A stretch of DNA of 64,000 nucleotides from Thauera chlorobenzoica. GTDB lineage: Bacteria; Pseudomonadota; Gammaproteobacteria; Burkholderiales; Rhodocyclaceae. Where the stretch lies: NCBI RefSeq assembly GCF_001922305.1, contig NZ_CP018839.1, forward strand, positions 1,302,001-1,366,000, in the 5' to 3' direction. Shown here in pieces: positions 16,933-25,192 of this stretch. Both the position numbers and the translations under genes were made by a program. Position 1 is the first letter of the stretch, and each line of letters opens with the position of its first letter. The notes beneath the pieces are model-generated. The model was given only the letters and a program-made list of their open reading frames with translations, ran no database searches and was not told the DNA's origin.

Positions 16933-17570
16933 CAGCCGCGCGCCGGGACGGCGAAGCAGAGCTGGACCAGCGGACGGTGGGCCTGCGACTGCAGCAGCCT
17001 GACCACCGCCACCGTCAGCACCGGCTCGATCAGCACCACCGGCAGGTAGGCGGCGGCGAAGCTCATCCACGCCGCGAAGGGTGTGGCGGTTTCCCCCATC
17101 GCCAGCCAGAAGCCGACCATCAGCGCGACGCCGGCGTAGTAGCTGGCATCGAGCTTCAGCACCGAGCCGATCTCGGTGGCGGCGCCGGCGGCGAGCTTGC
17201 GGCCCAGCGTGGCGTGCAGCGCGAGCAGCGGCACGGCGAGCGACAGGAAGTTCACCCCCAGGTGGAGCAGGTCGGCGGGCTCGAAGATCACGCCCTGCAG
17301 CAGCAGGCCGAGGCCGAAGCCGAGCAGGGTGGGGACGAAGCCGAGGGCGAGGTAGATCGGCATCGCGCCGATGAAGTGCAGCTCCGACGCGCCCGCGGGC
17401 AGGTGGAAGCTCTGCATGAAGACGGAGAAGAACAGCGCCGCGAGCAGCGTGCGCAGGATGTGCTGCGGTTTCCTGAGCAGCTGCGGCGCCTGGGCGGCGA
17501 TGAGTGAAGCGGCGGCGAGGTTGGCGGCGGCGATCTTGGCGCCGGAAAGGATGCCCGGTTCGATGTGCAT
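16932..17570 (-). CDS. CbiM-like energy-coupling-factor transporter permease, probable cobalt uptake
   Basis: CbiM/NikM proteins are the substrate-specific membrane component of ECF-type Co2+/Ni2+ importers. The 212-aa protein begins MHIEPG; the N-terminal Met-His amine and His2 coordinate the metal in the family. About six hydrophobic segments follow, and QSFHLPAGASELHFIGAMP (about 50-68) matches the conserved histidine-bearing loop. GGGGAGTCACC gives a good ribosome binding site for the ATG at 17570, so a longer upstream frame is rejected. No CbiN, CbiQ or CbiO gene accompanies it here, so the ATPase partners must lie elsewhere. It is the first gene after the second cobalamin riboswitch. 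Confidence 0.82.
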   Translation of the reverse strand: MHIEPGILSGAKIAAANLAAASLIAAQAPQLLRKPQHILRTLLAALFFSVFMQSFHLPAGASELHFIGAMPIYLALGFVPTLLGFGLGLLLQGVIFEPADLLHLGVNFLSLAVPLLALHATLGRKLAAGAATEIGSVLKLDASYYAGVALMVGFWLAMGETATPFAAWMSFAAAYLPVVLIEPVLTVAVVRLLQSQAHRPLVQLCFAVPARG

Positions 17571-17761
17571 GGTGACTCCCCACGAGTGCGTCGATAAGGA
17601 TGCGGACACCGGTGTGGGGGTATGCGGACGGAACCGTGGCGCGGCAGGGTCGCGACCAGGCGGACAGCATGTACAGCGGATTCGGCTGGAAGCCGGACGC
17701 ATGCGGCCGGCGGCAGACCAGTCGGATCGAACCCTCACCCCGGGGTCACACATCACGAAAC

Positions 17762-17962
17762 TCGATCGGGCCGGTCTTCTGGCTTGCCTTCTTCCTCGTC
17801 CACCGGCCTTCCCGAGCGCAAGGCTCAGTGGCGTGTTGGCGGAGTCGTCAGGCTCACAGCAGCGGGGGCTGCGCCGGACTGGCTGAAACGCGCGGGTTTC
17901 AGCGTCACCGGACTTCCCGTTTCACTCCGTCCTGCGGCTGCAGGGCGGAGCACCCGGATCGA
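17762..17962 (-). ncRNA. Cobalamin riboswitch controlling the cbiM-to-cobJ biosynthetic arm
   Basis: Read on the minus strand, the conserved blocks appear in order: GGTGCTCC, then TGAAACGGGAAGTCCGGTGACGC, GCAGCCCCCGCTGCTGTGA, GCCACTGAGCC, GGGAAGGCCG and AGCCAGAAGACCGGCC near the 3' end. These match the class-I cobalamin riboswitch, with minor departures in the CCCCCGC-loop and the last block (AGAAGACC in place of GGAGACC). It lies about 190 nt before the CbiM-like start. The wider stretch 17571-18051 holds nothing else recognisable. Confidence 0.92.
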
Positions 17963-18051
17963 ATGCGGATGCAGCTTAATCGAGAGGGGCGATGTTGCGC
18001 AAGCGGGGGCGCGGGCTTGCGCGGCGGCGGCGCGCTCCCCGGGGAGGCGGT

Positions 18052-19125
18052 TCAGTGCCTGCTGCCGTTGTGGCGCACCAGGCTGACCGCCAGGGTGATC
18101 ACGGTGAGCGGCATCACGTAGCCGAGCATGATGCTGGAGAACGTGGGCAGGCTGTCGTGCTGCTGGGCCTGGAGTGCCAGCCAGGCGGTGTAGGCGGCGT
18201 AGTAGCCGAGGAAGACACCGCCTTCCCAGCGTGCGATCTCGCGCCCGGTGATCATGATCGGCAGGCAGGCGAAGGCGACTGCGAGCATCACCCACAGGTC
18301 GAAGTTGCGCGCCGCCTCCGAGACCGGCAGGCCGGCGCCCGAGGCGATGCCGGCGGCGCCGAGCACGGCGAGGATGTTGAAGACGTTGCTGCCGACGACG
18401 TTGCCCACGGCGATGTCGCGCTGGCCGCGCATCGCGGCGACGATCGAGGTGGCGATTTCGGGCATCGACGTGCCGACGGCGACGATGGTGAGGCCGATCA
18501 CCAGGTCGCTGACGCCGAAGGCGCGGGCGAAGGCGACCGCGGCGTCGACCAGCCAGTCGGCGCCCACCACCAGCATCGCCAGGCCGATCGCGATCAGCGC
18601 CAGCTGCACGCTCCAGTGGCGGTCCCAGGTCGAGGTCGGAATCCCGGTTTCGAATTCGTCCTGGACGCCTTTCGAGGCACGCCGCGACTGCACCACCAGG
18701 AACAGGGTGTAGGCGAGCACGAGGCCGAAGAGGATGACCGATTCGAGCAGGCTCAGCCGGCCGTCGAGGGCCATCACCACGAGCAGCACCGAGACCCCGA
18801 TCATGATCGGGATTTCCTGGCGGATGATCTGCTCGTCCACCAGCAGCGGCGTGATCAGCGCCGAAATGCCGAGGATCAGCAGGATGTTGGCGATGTTGCT
18901 GCCGACCACGTTGCCGATCGCCAGGTCGGGACTACCGGCCAGCGCCGATCCGACCGATACCGCCATTTCCGGTGCGCTGGTGCCGAACGCGACCACGGTC
19001 AGGCCCACCACCAGCGGTGACACGCCGAAGGATGTGGCCAGCCGCGAGGCGCCGCGCACCAGCAGTTCCGCGCCGGCGACGAGGACGACGAGACCGAGGA
19101 TGAACATCAGGACTTGCTGGAGCAT
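18052..19125 (-). CDS. CaCA-family Na+(or H+)/Ca2+ exchanger, YrbG-like
   Basis: This is an inner-membrane cation antiporter of 357 aa. Two inverted alpha-repeats carry the family signatures. The first is VGLTVVAFGTSAPE (about 40-53) with NVVGSNIANILLILG (about 72-86). The second is IGLTIVAVGTSMPE (about 218-231) with NVVGSNVFNILAVLG (about 250-264). About ten hydrophobic segments surround a cytoplasmic loop near residues 135-155. The acidic residues of both repeats are intact, so transport activity is expected. It is downstream of metK on the same strand but separated by a strong hairpin, so it is probably its own unit. Confidence 0.9.
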   Translation of the reverse strand: MLQQVLMFILGLVVLVAGAELLVRGASRLATSFGVSPLVVGLTVVAFGTSAPEMAVSVGSALAGSPDLAIGNVVGSNIANILLILGISALITPLLVDEQIIRQEIPIMIGVSVLLVVMALDGRLSLLESVILFGLVLAYTLFLVVQSRRASKGVQDEFETGIPTSTWDRHWSVQLALIAIGLAMLVVGADWLVDAAVAFARAFGVSDLVIGLTIVAVGTSMPEIATSIVAAMRGQRDIAVGNVVGSNVFNILAVLGAAGIASGAGLPVSEAARNFDLWVMLAVAFACLPIMITGREIARWEGGVFLGYYAAYTAWLALQAQQHDSLPTFSSIMLGYVMPLTVITLAVSLVRHNGSRH

Positions 19126-19196
19126 GGGCTGTACGAAAGAAGATCGATGAAGGTCTGGATGCAGCCGGCGGTGGCGATTCGCCGTGCCAGGGGCGG

Positions 19197-19237
19197 CCCC
19201 GGGCGCAGGCGATGTGCGGTCCCGCCTGCGCCCGGGG
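19197..19237 (-). terminator. Strong hairpin downstream of metK
   Basis: CCCCGGGCGCAGGCG (19197-19211) and CGCCTGCGCCCGGGG (19223-19237) form a perfect 15-bp GC stem with an 11-nt loop, 17 nt past the metK stop. No T-run follows, so it may work with Rho or as an RNA-end stabiliser. Confidence 0.55.
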
Positions 19238-19254
19238 TCATGCGTGCGTGCAGC

Positions 19255-20418
19255 TTACAGCCCGGCGTCGGCGCGCAGCGCGGCGGCCTTGTCGGTCTGC
19301 TCCCAGGTGAACTCCGGCTCGTCGCGGCCGAAGTGGCCGTAGGCGGCGGTCTTGCCGTAGATCGGGCGCAGCAGGTCGAGGGTCTGGATGATCGCCTTCG
19401 GGCGCAGGTCGAAGTGCTTGCCGATCAGGGCGGCGATGCGGTCGTCGGCGATCCTGCCGGTGCCGAAGGTGTCGACCATCAGCGACACCGGGCGCGCCAC
19501 GCCGATCGCGTAGGCGACCTGCACCTCGCACTTGTCGGCGAGCCCGGCGGCGACCACGTTCTTGGCCACGTAGCGGCCGGCGTAGGCGGCCGAGCGGTCG
19601 ACCTTCGACGGGTCCTTGCCCGAGAACGCGCCGCCACCGTGGTGGGCGGCGCCGCCGTAGGTGTCGACGATGATCTTGCGCCCGGTGAGGCCGCAGTCGC
19701 CGTGCGGGCCGCCGATGACGAAGCGCCCGGTGGGGTTGATCAGGTAGCGGACGTCGCCGCCCATCAGCTCCTTCGGCAGCACCGGCTTGATGATCTCCTC
19801 GATCACCGCTTCGGAGATCTGCGCGTGCGACACGTCGGGGTGGTGCTGGGTCGATACCACCACGGTGTCGATCGCGACCGGCCTGCCGTCGACGTACTTC
19901 ACCGTGAGCTGGCTCTTCGCGTCCGGGCGCAGCCACGGCAGGCGGCCGTCCTTACGCACTTCGGCCTGGCGCTGCATGATGCGGTGGGCGTAGTAGATCG
20001 GCAGCGGCATCAGGCTCGGGGTCTCGTTGCAGGCGTAGCCGAACATCAGCCCCTGGTCGCCGGCGCCCTGGTCGAGATCGAGGCCTTCGCCTTCGTTCAC
20101 CCCCTGGGCGATGTCGGGCGACTGGCGGTTGATCGCCGCCAGCACCGCGCAGCTCTTGTAGTCGAAGCCGATGTCGGAGTTGTCGTAGCCGATGCGGCGG
20201 ATGACTTCCTGCGCGATCTCGCGGTAGTTGGGGTGGGCGGTGGTGGTGATCTCGCCCGAGATCACGACGAGGCCGGTCGACACCAGGGTCTCGCAGGCCA
20301 CGCGCGCCTTCGGGTCCTCGGCGAGGATGGCGTCGAGGACGCCGTCGGAGACCTGGTCGGCGACCTTGTCGGGATGGCCTTCGGAGACCGATTCGGAGGT
20401 AAACAGAAATTCAGCCAT
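19255..20418 (-). CDS. metK: MetK, S-adenosylmethionine synthetase
   Basis: MetK makes SAM from methionine and ATP; SAM feeds the many methyltransferases of the B12 arm. The 387-aa protein has GHPDKVADQ (14-22), the [10 protein letters not shown] loop (about 120-129), [16 protein letters not shown] (about 264-279) that forms the phosphate-binding loop, and the C-terminal YGHFGR. AAGGAG 6 nt before the ATG at 20418 sets the start; an upstream in-frame ATG at 20439 would lie inside the leader hairpin. The leader (20419-20577) is structured, see separate entries. Confidence 0.96.
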   Translation of the reverse strand: MAEFLFTSESVSEGHPDKVADQVSDGVLDAILAEDPKARVACETLVSTGLVVISGEITTTAHPNYREIAQEVIRRIGYDNSDIGFDYKSCAVLAAINRQSPDIAQGVNEGEGLDLDQGAGDQGLMFGYACNETPSLMPLPIYYAHRIMQRQAEVRKDGRLPWLRPDAKSQLTVKYVDGRPVAIDTVVVSTQHHPDVSHAQISEAVIEEIIKPVLPKELMGGDVRYLINPTGRFVIGGPHGDCGLTGRKIIVDTYGGAAHHGGGAFSGKDPSKVDRSAAYAGRYVAKNVVAAGLADKCEVQVAYAIGVARPVSLMVDTFGTGRIADDRIAALIGKHFDLRPKAIIQTLDLLRPIYGKTAAYGHFGRDEPEFTWEQTDKAAALRADAGL

Positions 20419-20434
20419 GGTGCCACTCCTTGAA

Positions 20435-20517
20435 AGCAAAAATCCCCGTGCTGTCGGCCTTGCGTCTGCGGCCAGCTCCGGGGATTTCGTCGAGCAGCCG
20501 ACGCTTTAGCAGTATTT
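20435..20517 (-). promoter_or_regulatory. Structured metK leader with terminator-like hairpin and competing pairing
   Basis: On the minus strand AAATCCCCG and CGGGGATTTTT enclose GAGCTGGCCGCAGACGCAAGGCCGACAGCA, a hairpin ending in T5 directly before the metK ribosome binding site. Upstream, GTCGGCTGC can pair with GGCCGACAGC inside the hairpin's apex, giving a possible alternative fold. The pattern fits attenuation or a pseudoknot-type regulator. It does not match the SAH-riboswitch consensus I know, and I cannot assign it to a named SAM riboswitch. Confidence 0.5.
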
Positions 20518-20558
20518 TTGCCGGCGGCCTGCGCCTGCCGTACCGCCCTGCAAGTTGT

Positions 20559-20570
20559 CGAGTTAACTCG
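20559..20570. promoter_or_regulatory. Perfect 12-bp palindrome in the metK 5' leader
   Basis: CGAGTTAACTCG is a perfect palindrome just downstream of the predicted metK transcription start. It could be an operator for a dimeric regulator or the first hairpin of the leader RNA. Confidence 0.35.
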
Positions 20571-20583
20571 GCGGTGGGGACGG

Positions 20584-20613
20584 ATTATAGACCGGGATCG
20601 CCGGCTGTGTAAG
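20584..20613 (-). promoter_or_regulatory. metK: Sigma70-type promoter for metK
   Basis: On the minus strand a perfect -10 TATAAT (20589-20584) lies 18 nt from a -35-like CTTACA (20613-20608). The predicted start near 20577 gives a leader of about 160 nt. Confidence 0.65.
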
Positions 20614-20651
20614 CATGCGGGTCCTGCAACCCGCTCCCCCTGCCGCCGACC

Positions 20652-21536
20652 GTGCTGCTCGACCTTCTCTTCCGCCTGCTTTCCCGCCTGCCCCTGGCCG
20701 GGCTGCACCGCCTCGGCGGCTGGATGGGCTGGCTCGCCTACTGGGCGTCGCCGTCCTATGCCCGCCGCCTGCGCGCCAACCTGGCCAACGCCCTTGGCCG
20801 CGAGGACGAGGCGGTGCGCCGGGCGGCGATTGCCGAGGCCGGGCGCCAGGCGCTGGAGCTGCCCTTCATCTGGCTGCGCCCGGCGCAGGAAGTGGTGGCC
20901 GCTGCGGTGCGCACCGAAGGCTGGGAACTGGTCGAGCAGGCGCGCGCCGAAGGCGCCGGGATCCTGTTCATCACGCCCCACCTGGGTTGCTTCGAGATCA
21001 CCGCGCAATGCATCGCGGCGCGGATCCCGATCACCGTGCTCTATCGACCGCCACGCAAGGCCGCGCTCCAGCCGCTGATGGAAGCCGGCCGCGCGCGTGG
21101 CCGCCTGCGCACCGCGCCGGCCGACGTGTCGGGCGTGCGCAGGCTGGTGAAGACCCTGCGCAGCCACGAGGCGGTGGGGATGCTGCCCGACCAGGTGCCG
21201 GGGGCCGGCGAAGGGGTGTGGGCGCCATTCTTCGGCAAACCGGCGTGGACCATGACGCTCGCCGCGCGCCTGGCCGCAGTCAAGGGGGTGCGGGTGATCT
21301 ACACCTGGGCCGAGCGCCTGCCGCGCGGCGCAGGCTACGTGTTCCGCCTGCAGGCCCCCACCGAGCCGCTGTCGGGCGAGCTGGAGGCCGATGTGGCGAC
21401 CATCAACCGCGAGGTCGAGCGCCTCGTCCTGCAGTGTCCGCAGCAGTACCTGTGGGGCTACAATCGCTACAAGCAGCCGCGCAAGGCGCGCGAAGACGCA
21501 GCGGACGCAGCGGCGCCGCGGGAGCCGCAGCAATGA
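20652..21536 (+). CDS. LpxL/HtrB-family lysophospholipid (lipid A) acyltransferase
   Basis: This membrane-associated acyltransferase adds a secondary acyl chain to lipid A precursors or a related lipid. The 294-aa protein has an N-terminal hydrophobic anchor (about 1-35), the catalytic ITPHLGCFE segment (His-X4-Glu, about 108-116) and an LPDQVPG segment typical of the LpxL/HtrB family. The start is a GTG at 20652; its 5' region is short because metK's promoter lies directly upstream on the other strand. The stop overlaps the ATG of a second, similar gene. Which acyl group it transfers cannot be told from sequence alone. Confidence 0.85.
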   Translation: MLLDLLFRLLSRLPLAGLHRLGGWMGWLAYWASPSYARRLRANLANALGREDEAVRRAAIAEAGRQALELPFIWLRPAQEVVAAAVRTEGWELVEQARAEGAGILFITPHLGCFEITAQCIAARIPITVLYRPPRKAALQPLMEAGRARGRLRTAPADVSGVRRLVKTLRSHEAVGMLPDQVPGAGEGVWAPFFGKPAWTMTLAARLAAVKGVRVIYTWAERLPRGAGYVFRLQAPTEPLSGELEADVATINREVERLVLQCPQQYLWGYNRYKQPRKAREDAADAAAPREPQQ

Positions 21537-22405
21537 GCCGCCTCGTGATCGCCGTGTTCTGGCTGCTGCACTGGCTGCCGCTGGCCGTGCTCGCGCCGCT
21601 CGGCCAGGCCTTCGGCCTGCTGCTGTACGTGCTCGTGGCGCCGCGGCGCAAGGTGGTGCTGACCAACCTGCGGCTGTGCTTTCCGGAGCTGTCCGAGGGC
21701 GAGCGCCGCACCCTCGCCCGGCGCAACTTCGCCATCACCGGGCGCAGCATGCTCGAGCGCGGCCTGGCGTGGTGGGCGGGCCCCGCGCGGCTGCGGGCGA
21801 TGGTGCGCATCGAAGGGCTGGAGCGGCTGAATGCGCTGAAGGCCGCCGGTCGTCCGGTGATCCTGCTCGCACCGCACTTCGTCGGCCTCGACATGGCCGG
21901 CACCCGGCTGTCGATGGAGGGTGACTTCGTCAGCGTCTATGCGCGGCAGAAGGACCGGGTCTTCGACCGCTGGCTGTATCACGGCCGCAGCCGCTTCAAC
22001 GACCAGCTGCTGCTGTCGCGCCACGACGGCGTGCGCGCGACGGTGAAGGCGATGAAGGCGGGGCGCCCGTTCTACTACCTGCCCGATCTCGACTACGGGC
22101 GCAAGGAATCGATCTTCGTGCCTTTCTTCGGCGTCCCCGCGGCGACCATCACCGGCCTGCCGCGCCTGGCGCGCCTGGCGGGGGCGGCGGTGGTGCCGTG
22201 CGTCACCCGCATCCTGCCCGGCGGCGCGGGTTACGTGCTGGAGCTGGGGGGGCCGTGGGCGGACTACCCGTCCGACGACGTCGAGGCCGACACCCGGCGC
22301 ATGAACGCCTGGCTCGAAGAGGTGATCCGCACCATGCCCGAGCAGTATTATTGGGTCCATCGCCGGTTCAAGACGCGGCCCGAAGGCGAGCCGCGCATTT
22401 ACTGA
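21533..22405 (+). CDS. Second LpxL/HtrB-family acyltransferase
   Basis: This is a 290-aa paralogue of the preceding gene, with an N-terminal membrane anchor (about 1-30), LAPHFVGLD (His-X4-Asp, about 108-116) as the catalytic motif, [18 protein letters not shown] (about 178-195) and a C-terminal [14 protein letters not shown]. The HX4D form is the standard one for LpxL/LpxM, whereas the upstream copy has HX4E. Two coupled enzymes would allow sequential addition of two secondary acyl chains. The ATG overlaps the upstream stop (ATGA). Confidence 0.88.
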   Translation: MSRLVIAVFWLLHWLPLAVLAPLGQAFGLLLYVLVAPRRKVVLTNLRLCFPELSEGERRTLARRNFAITGRSMLERGLAWWAGPARLRAMVRIEGLERLNALKAAGRPVILLAPHFVGLDMAGTRLSMEGDFVSVYARQKDRVFDRWLYHGRSRFNDQLLLSRHDGVRATVKAMKAGRPFYYLPDLDYGRKESIFVPFFGVPAATITGLPRLARLAGAAVVPCVTRILPGGAGYVLELGGPWADYPSDDVEADTRRMNAWLEEVIRTMPEQYYWVHRRFKTRPEGEPRIY

Positions 22406-22443
22406 CCGACTGCATTGACCGACCCCTGCCCCGGAACGAATCG

Positions 22444-23277
22444 ATGAAACTGCGCTTCACCAAGATGCACGGCCTCGGCAACGATTTCGTCGTCATCGAC
22501 GCCACCCGCGCGCCGGTCGAGCTCACCCCGGCGCGGGTGAAGGCGATCGCCGACCGCCATTTCGGCGTCGGCTGCGACCAGCTGCTGGTGGTCGAGCCGG
22601 CGCGCCGGGCGGACGCCGACTTCCGCTATCGCATCTTCAACGCCGACGGCGGCGAGGTCGAGCAGTGCGGCAACGGCGCGCGCTGCTTCGTGCGCTTCGT
22701 CCACGACCGGGGCCTCACCGCGAAGCGCGAGATCCGTGTCGAGACCCGATCCGGCCTCATCGTGCCGCGCCTGCGCGAGGACGGCCTGGTCACGGTGGAT
22801 ATGGGCGTGCCCGAGCTGGCGCCGGCGAAGATCCCCTTCGTCTCCGACGCCGATGCGGTGGTGCAGCCGCTGCAGGTGGGCGAGGCCACGCTGGCGATCA
22901 CCGCGGTGTCGATGGGCAACCCCCATGCGGTGCAGGTGGTGGCCGACGTCGATGCCGCGCCGGTGGCCGCGCAGGGCGCGCTGATCGAGCGCCATGAGCG
23001 CTTTCCGGCGCGGGTCAATGCCGGCTTCCTGCAGGTGGTCGATACGCACCGCGCGCGCCTGCGGGTGTTCGAACGCGGTGCCGGCGAGACCCTGGCCTGC
23101 GGCACCGGCGCCTGCGCGGCAGTGGTGGCCGGCATCCTGCGCGGCCTGCTGGTATCGCCGGTGCGGGTCGAGACCCGCGGCGGCGAGCTCGAAATCGCCT
23201 GGGACGGCCCCGGTACGAGCGTGCGGATGACCGGGCCGGCCGTCACCGTGTTCGACGGCGAGATGACACTCGACTGA
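22444..23277 (+). CDS. dapF: DapF, diaminopimelate epimerase
   Basis: DapF converts LL-DAP to meso-DAP for lysine and peptidoglycan. The 277-aa protein starts [16 protein letters not shown] ([16 protein letters not shown], 4-19) and carries both catalytic cysteines, in QCGNGARC (about 75-82) and LACGTGACA (about 218-226). Substrate-binding NPHAV and the intervening RIFNADGGE are present. It follows the acyltransferases by 38 nt and precedes DUF484 and xerC, the common proteobacterial order. Confidence 0.96.
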   Translation: MKLRFTKMHGLGNDFVVIDATRAPVELTPARVKAIADRHFGVGCDQLLVVEPARRADADFRYRIFNADGGEVEQCGNGARCFVRFVHDRGLTAKREIRVETRSGLIVPRLREDGLVTVDMGVPELAPAKIPFVSDADAVVQPLQVGEATLAITAVSMGNPHAVQVVADVDAAPVAAQGALIERHERFPARVNAGFLQVVDTHRARLRVFERGAGETLACGTGACAAVVAGILRGLLVSPVRVETRGGELEIAWDGPGTSVRMTGPAVTVFDGEMTLD

Positions 23278-23312
23278 GGAGGGGCGCCCGCCCGGTCCGG
23301 GCGCGGCCCTCC
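23278..23312 (+). terminator. GC-rich hairpin after dapF
   Basis: GAGGGGCGCCCG and CGGGCGCGGCCCTC pair around a short loop right after the dapF stop. There is no T-tract; it may be a weak terminator or attenuator before the DUF484 gene. Confidence 0.35.
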
Positions 23313-23449
23313 GATTGCAAACCGGACGAAGGAGGATCAGCGGGAGCATGCGCCGCCGGCGCACGCTGCGGTTCCCGTCGCGGGAATGCCGCGGCCGGCA
23401 CAACGGAACAGACTTCGGGCCGCCCGGCGGCCCCCCAGGAGTGGAAGCG

Positions 23450-24091
23450 ATGAATGCCGAAGATCTCGCGCGCTACCTGCGCGAACACCCCGACTTCCTC
23501 TGTGAGCACGGCGAGGTGTTCGCCGGCCTGACCGTGCCACATCCGCAGCACGGCGGACAGGCGATCTCGCTCGCGGAGCGCCAGCTGCACACCCTGCGCG
23601 AGCGCATCCGCCAGCTCGAGCTCAAGCTCGCCGAGCTGATCCGGTTCGGTGCGGACAACGACGACATCAGTGCCAAGGTCCATCGCCTGTCGCTGGCGCT
23701 GCTCGAAGCCGGCAGCGCCGAAGGTGTGCGCCAGGCGCTGAGCGACAGCCTGCAGGGCGACTTCGCCGTGCCCTATGTCGCGCTCAAGCTGTGGGGGGGC
23801 GAGGCCGCGGCGGCGGACGAGGTCGGCGAGGCGCTGCGGTACCAGCTCGACGGCCTGCGCCAGCCCTACTGTGGCGCCCCGGAACATGCCGAAATGGCGG
23901 GCTGGTTCGGCGAATCCGGCAGCCACATCCGTTCCCTCGCGCTGATGGCGCTGCGCCGGCAGGGGGGCTGCTTCGGCCTGCTCGCGCTCGGCAGCGCCGA
24001 ACCCGAGCGGTTCTACCCCGGGATGGGCACGCTGTACCTGGAGCGCATCGGCGAGCTGGTTGCCGCGGCGCTGGGGCGATGCCCGGCCTGA
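23450..24091 (+). CDS. DUF484-family (GAF-like) protein
   Basis: DUF484 proteins resemble GAF domains, lie between dapF and xerC in many proteobacteria and have no established function. The 213-aa protein has the family's N-terminal motif YLREHPDFLCEH (8-19), a coiled-coil LAERQLHTLRERIRQLELKLAELI (about 44-67), then a GAF-like domain ending LGSAEPERFYPGMGTLYLERIGELV. The ATG at 23450 has AGGAG upstream; an earlier in-frame ATG at 23315 would add a basic tail not seen in the family. It is followed closely by xerC. Confidence 0.85.
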   Translation: MNAEDLARYLREHPDFLCEHGEVFAGLTVPHPQHGGQAISLAERQLHTLRERIRQLELKLAELIRFGADNDDISAKVHRLSLALLEAGSAEGVRQALSDSLQGDFAVPYVALKLWGGEAAAADEVGEALRYQLDGLRQPYCGAPEHAEMAGWFGESGSHIRSLALMALRRQGGCFGLLALGSAEPERFYPGMGTLYLERIGELVAAALGRCPA

Positions 24092-24158
24092 GCCCGCTGC
24101 CCGCTGTTCGCCGGTCTGCGGCGGCAGGCGCGGTCCCCGGCCGGGGAGGGGCGGCGCG

Positions 24159-25124
24159 ATGAAGGCGTGCACACCGCTGGAGGCGGCGCTGCCGGCCGAA
24201 GTCGAGGCCTGGCTGGGGTGGCTGGCGACCCAGCGCCGCGTCGCGGCGCTGACGCTGAAGGCCTACCGCGCCGGCGCGCAGGCGCTGTTGCGTCTGGCCG
24301 GTGGGCGGGCGCTGTCCGCGCTCGACGTGCAGGACATCCGCCGCTTCGTCGCCCGCCTCCACGGCGAAGGCCTGGCCGGACGCTCGATCGCGCTCCACCT
24401 CGCGGCCTGGCGCGGGCTGTATCGCTGGCTGATCCGCCACCACGGAGTGCGTGCCAATCCGGCGCTCGGGGTGCGCCCGCCGAAATCGCCTGCGCTGCTG
24501 CCGCGCGCGCTGTCGCCCGATCAGGCCGCGGCGCTGCTCGATCCGGCGGCGGAAAGCGCGCTCGAAGTGCGCGATGTGGCGCTGTTCGAGCTGATCTATT
24601 CGTCCGGTCTGCGGGTCGCCGAAGCCGCGGCGCTCGACGTGGACCGCGGCATCGATTTTGCCGAGGCCATGCTTACCGTCACCGGCAAGCGCAATCGCAC
24701 GCGCAGCGTGCCGGTGGGCGGCAAGGCGCTCGCCGCGCTCGCGCAGTGGCTGGCGGTGCGCGCGCAGTTCGCGCGGGCTGGCGAGCGCGCGCTGTTCGTC
24801 ACCCGCCACGGCACCCGCCTGTCGCCGAGCGGCATCGCCAGCCGCCTGGCGCGGCGGGCACGGGCGCTGGGGCTGGGAGTCCATGTCCATCCGCACATGC
24901 TGCGCCACAGCTTCGCCAGCCACCTGCTGCAATCGAGCGGCGATCTGCGCGCGGTGCAGGAGCTGCTCGGCCACGCCAGCATCCGCAGCACCCAGGTCTA
25001 CACCCACCTGGATTTCCAGCACCTGGCCAAAGTCTATGATCGCGCCCACCCGCGCGCGCGCAAGCCCGACCCGGCGCGCAAGGGCTCCCCGGCTGCGGGC
25101 GGGGATGGGGACAGCGAGGGCTGA
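24159..25124 (+). CDS. xerC: XerC, tyrosine site-specific recombinase
   Basis: XerC with XerD resolves chromosome dimers at dif during division. The 321-aa protein has an N-terminal SAM-like core-binding domain (about 10-95) and the catalytic domain with all active residues: R152 in SGLRVAE, K177 in TGKRN, H246 and R249 in HPHMLRH, H272 in LLGHAS, and the nucleophile Y281 in VYTH. The ATG at 24159 follows a GGGGAGGGG ribosome-binding stretch. The C-terminal 20 residues are a loose basic/Gly tail. Its place behind dapF-DUF484 supports XerC rather than a phage integrase. Confidence 0.93.
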   Translation: MKACTPLEAALPAEVEAWLGWLATQRRVAALTLKAYRAGAQALLRLAGGRALSALDVQDIRRFVARLHGEGLAGRSIALHLAAWRGLYRWLIRHHGVRANPALGVRPPKSPALLPRALSPDQAAALLDPAAESALEVRDVALFELIYSSGLRVAEAAALDVDRGIDFAEAMLTVTGKRNRTRSVPVGGKALAALAQWLAVRAQFARAGERALFVTRHGTRLSPSGIASRLARRARALGLGVHVHPHMLRHSFASHLLQSSGDLRAVQELLGHASIRSTQVYTHLDFQHLAKVYDRAHPRARKPDPARKGSPAAGGDGDSEG

Positions 25125-25132
25125 AACCGGCC

Positions 25133-25156
25133 GGCGCAGGGCCGGCGCCCTGCGCC
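25133..25156. terminator. Bidirectional hairpin between xerC and ruvB
   Basis: GGCGCAGGG and CCCTGCGCC form a perfect 9-bp stem with a 6-nt loop in the gap between the convergent xerC and ruvB genes, where a shared terminator is expected. No T-run is present on either side. Confidence 0.5.
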
Positions 25157-25192
25157 GTGCTGCGGCCGAGCCGCCCGGTGCCGGGGTTGCCC

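Noticed and set aside
18052-18295. A small minus-strand gene (17825-18295) overlapping the exchanger and riboswitch
   Set aside because: It lies in another frame over the exchanger's 3' part and the riboswitch and has no domain.
20435-20517. SAH riboswitch before metK
   Set aside because: The conserved CCGAGGAGCG-type core of that class is absent; only a terminator-like hairpin with a competing pairing is seen.
24159-25124. A phage integrase
   Set aside because: The gene sits in the conserved dapF-DUF484-xerC order and has XerC proportions with no phage genes nearby.
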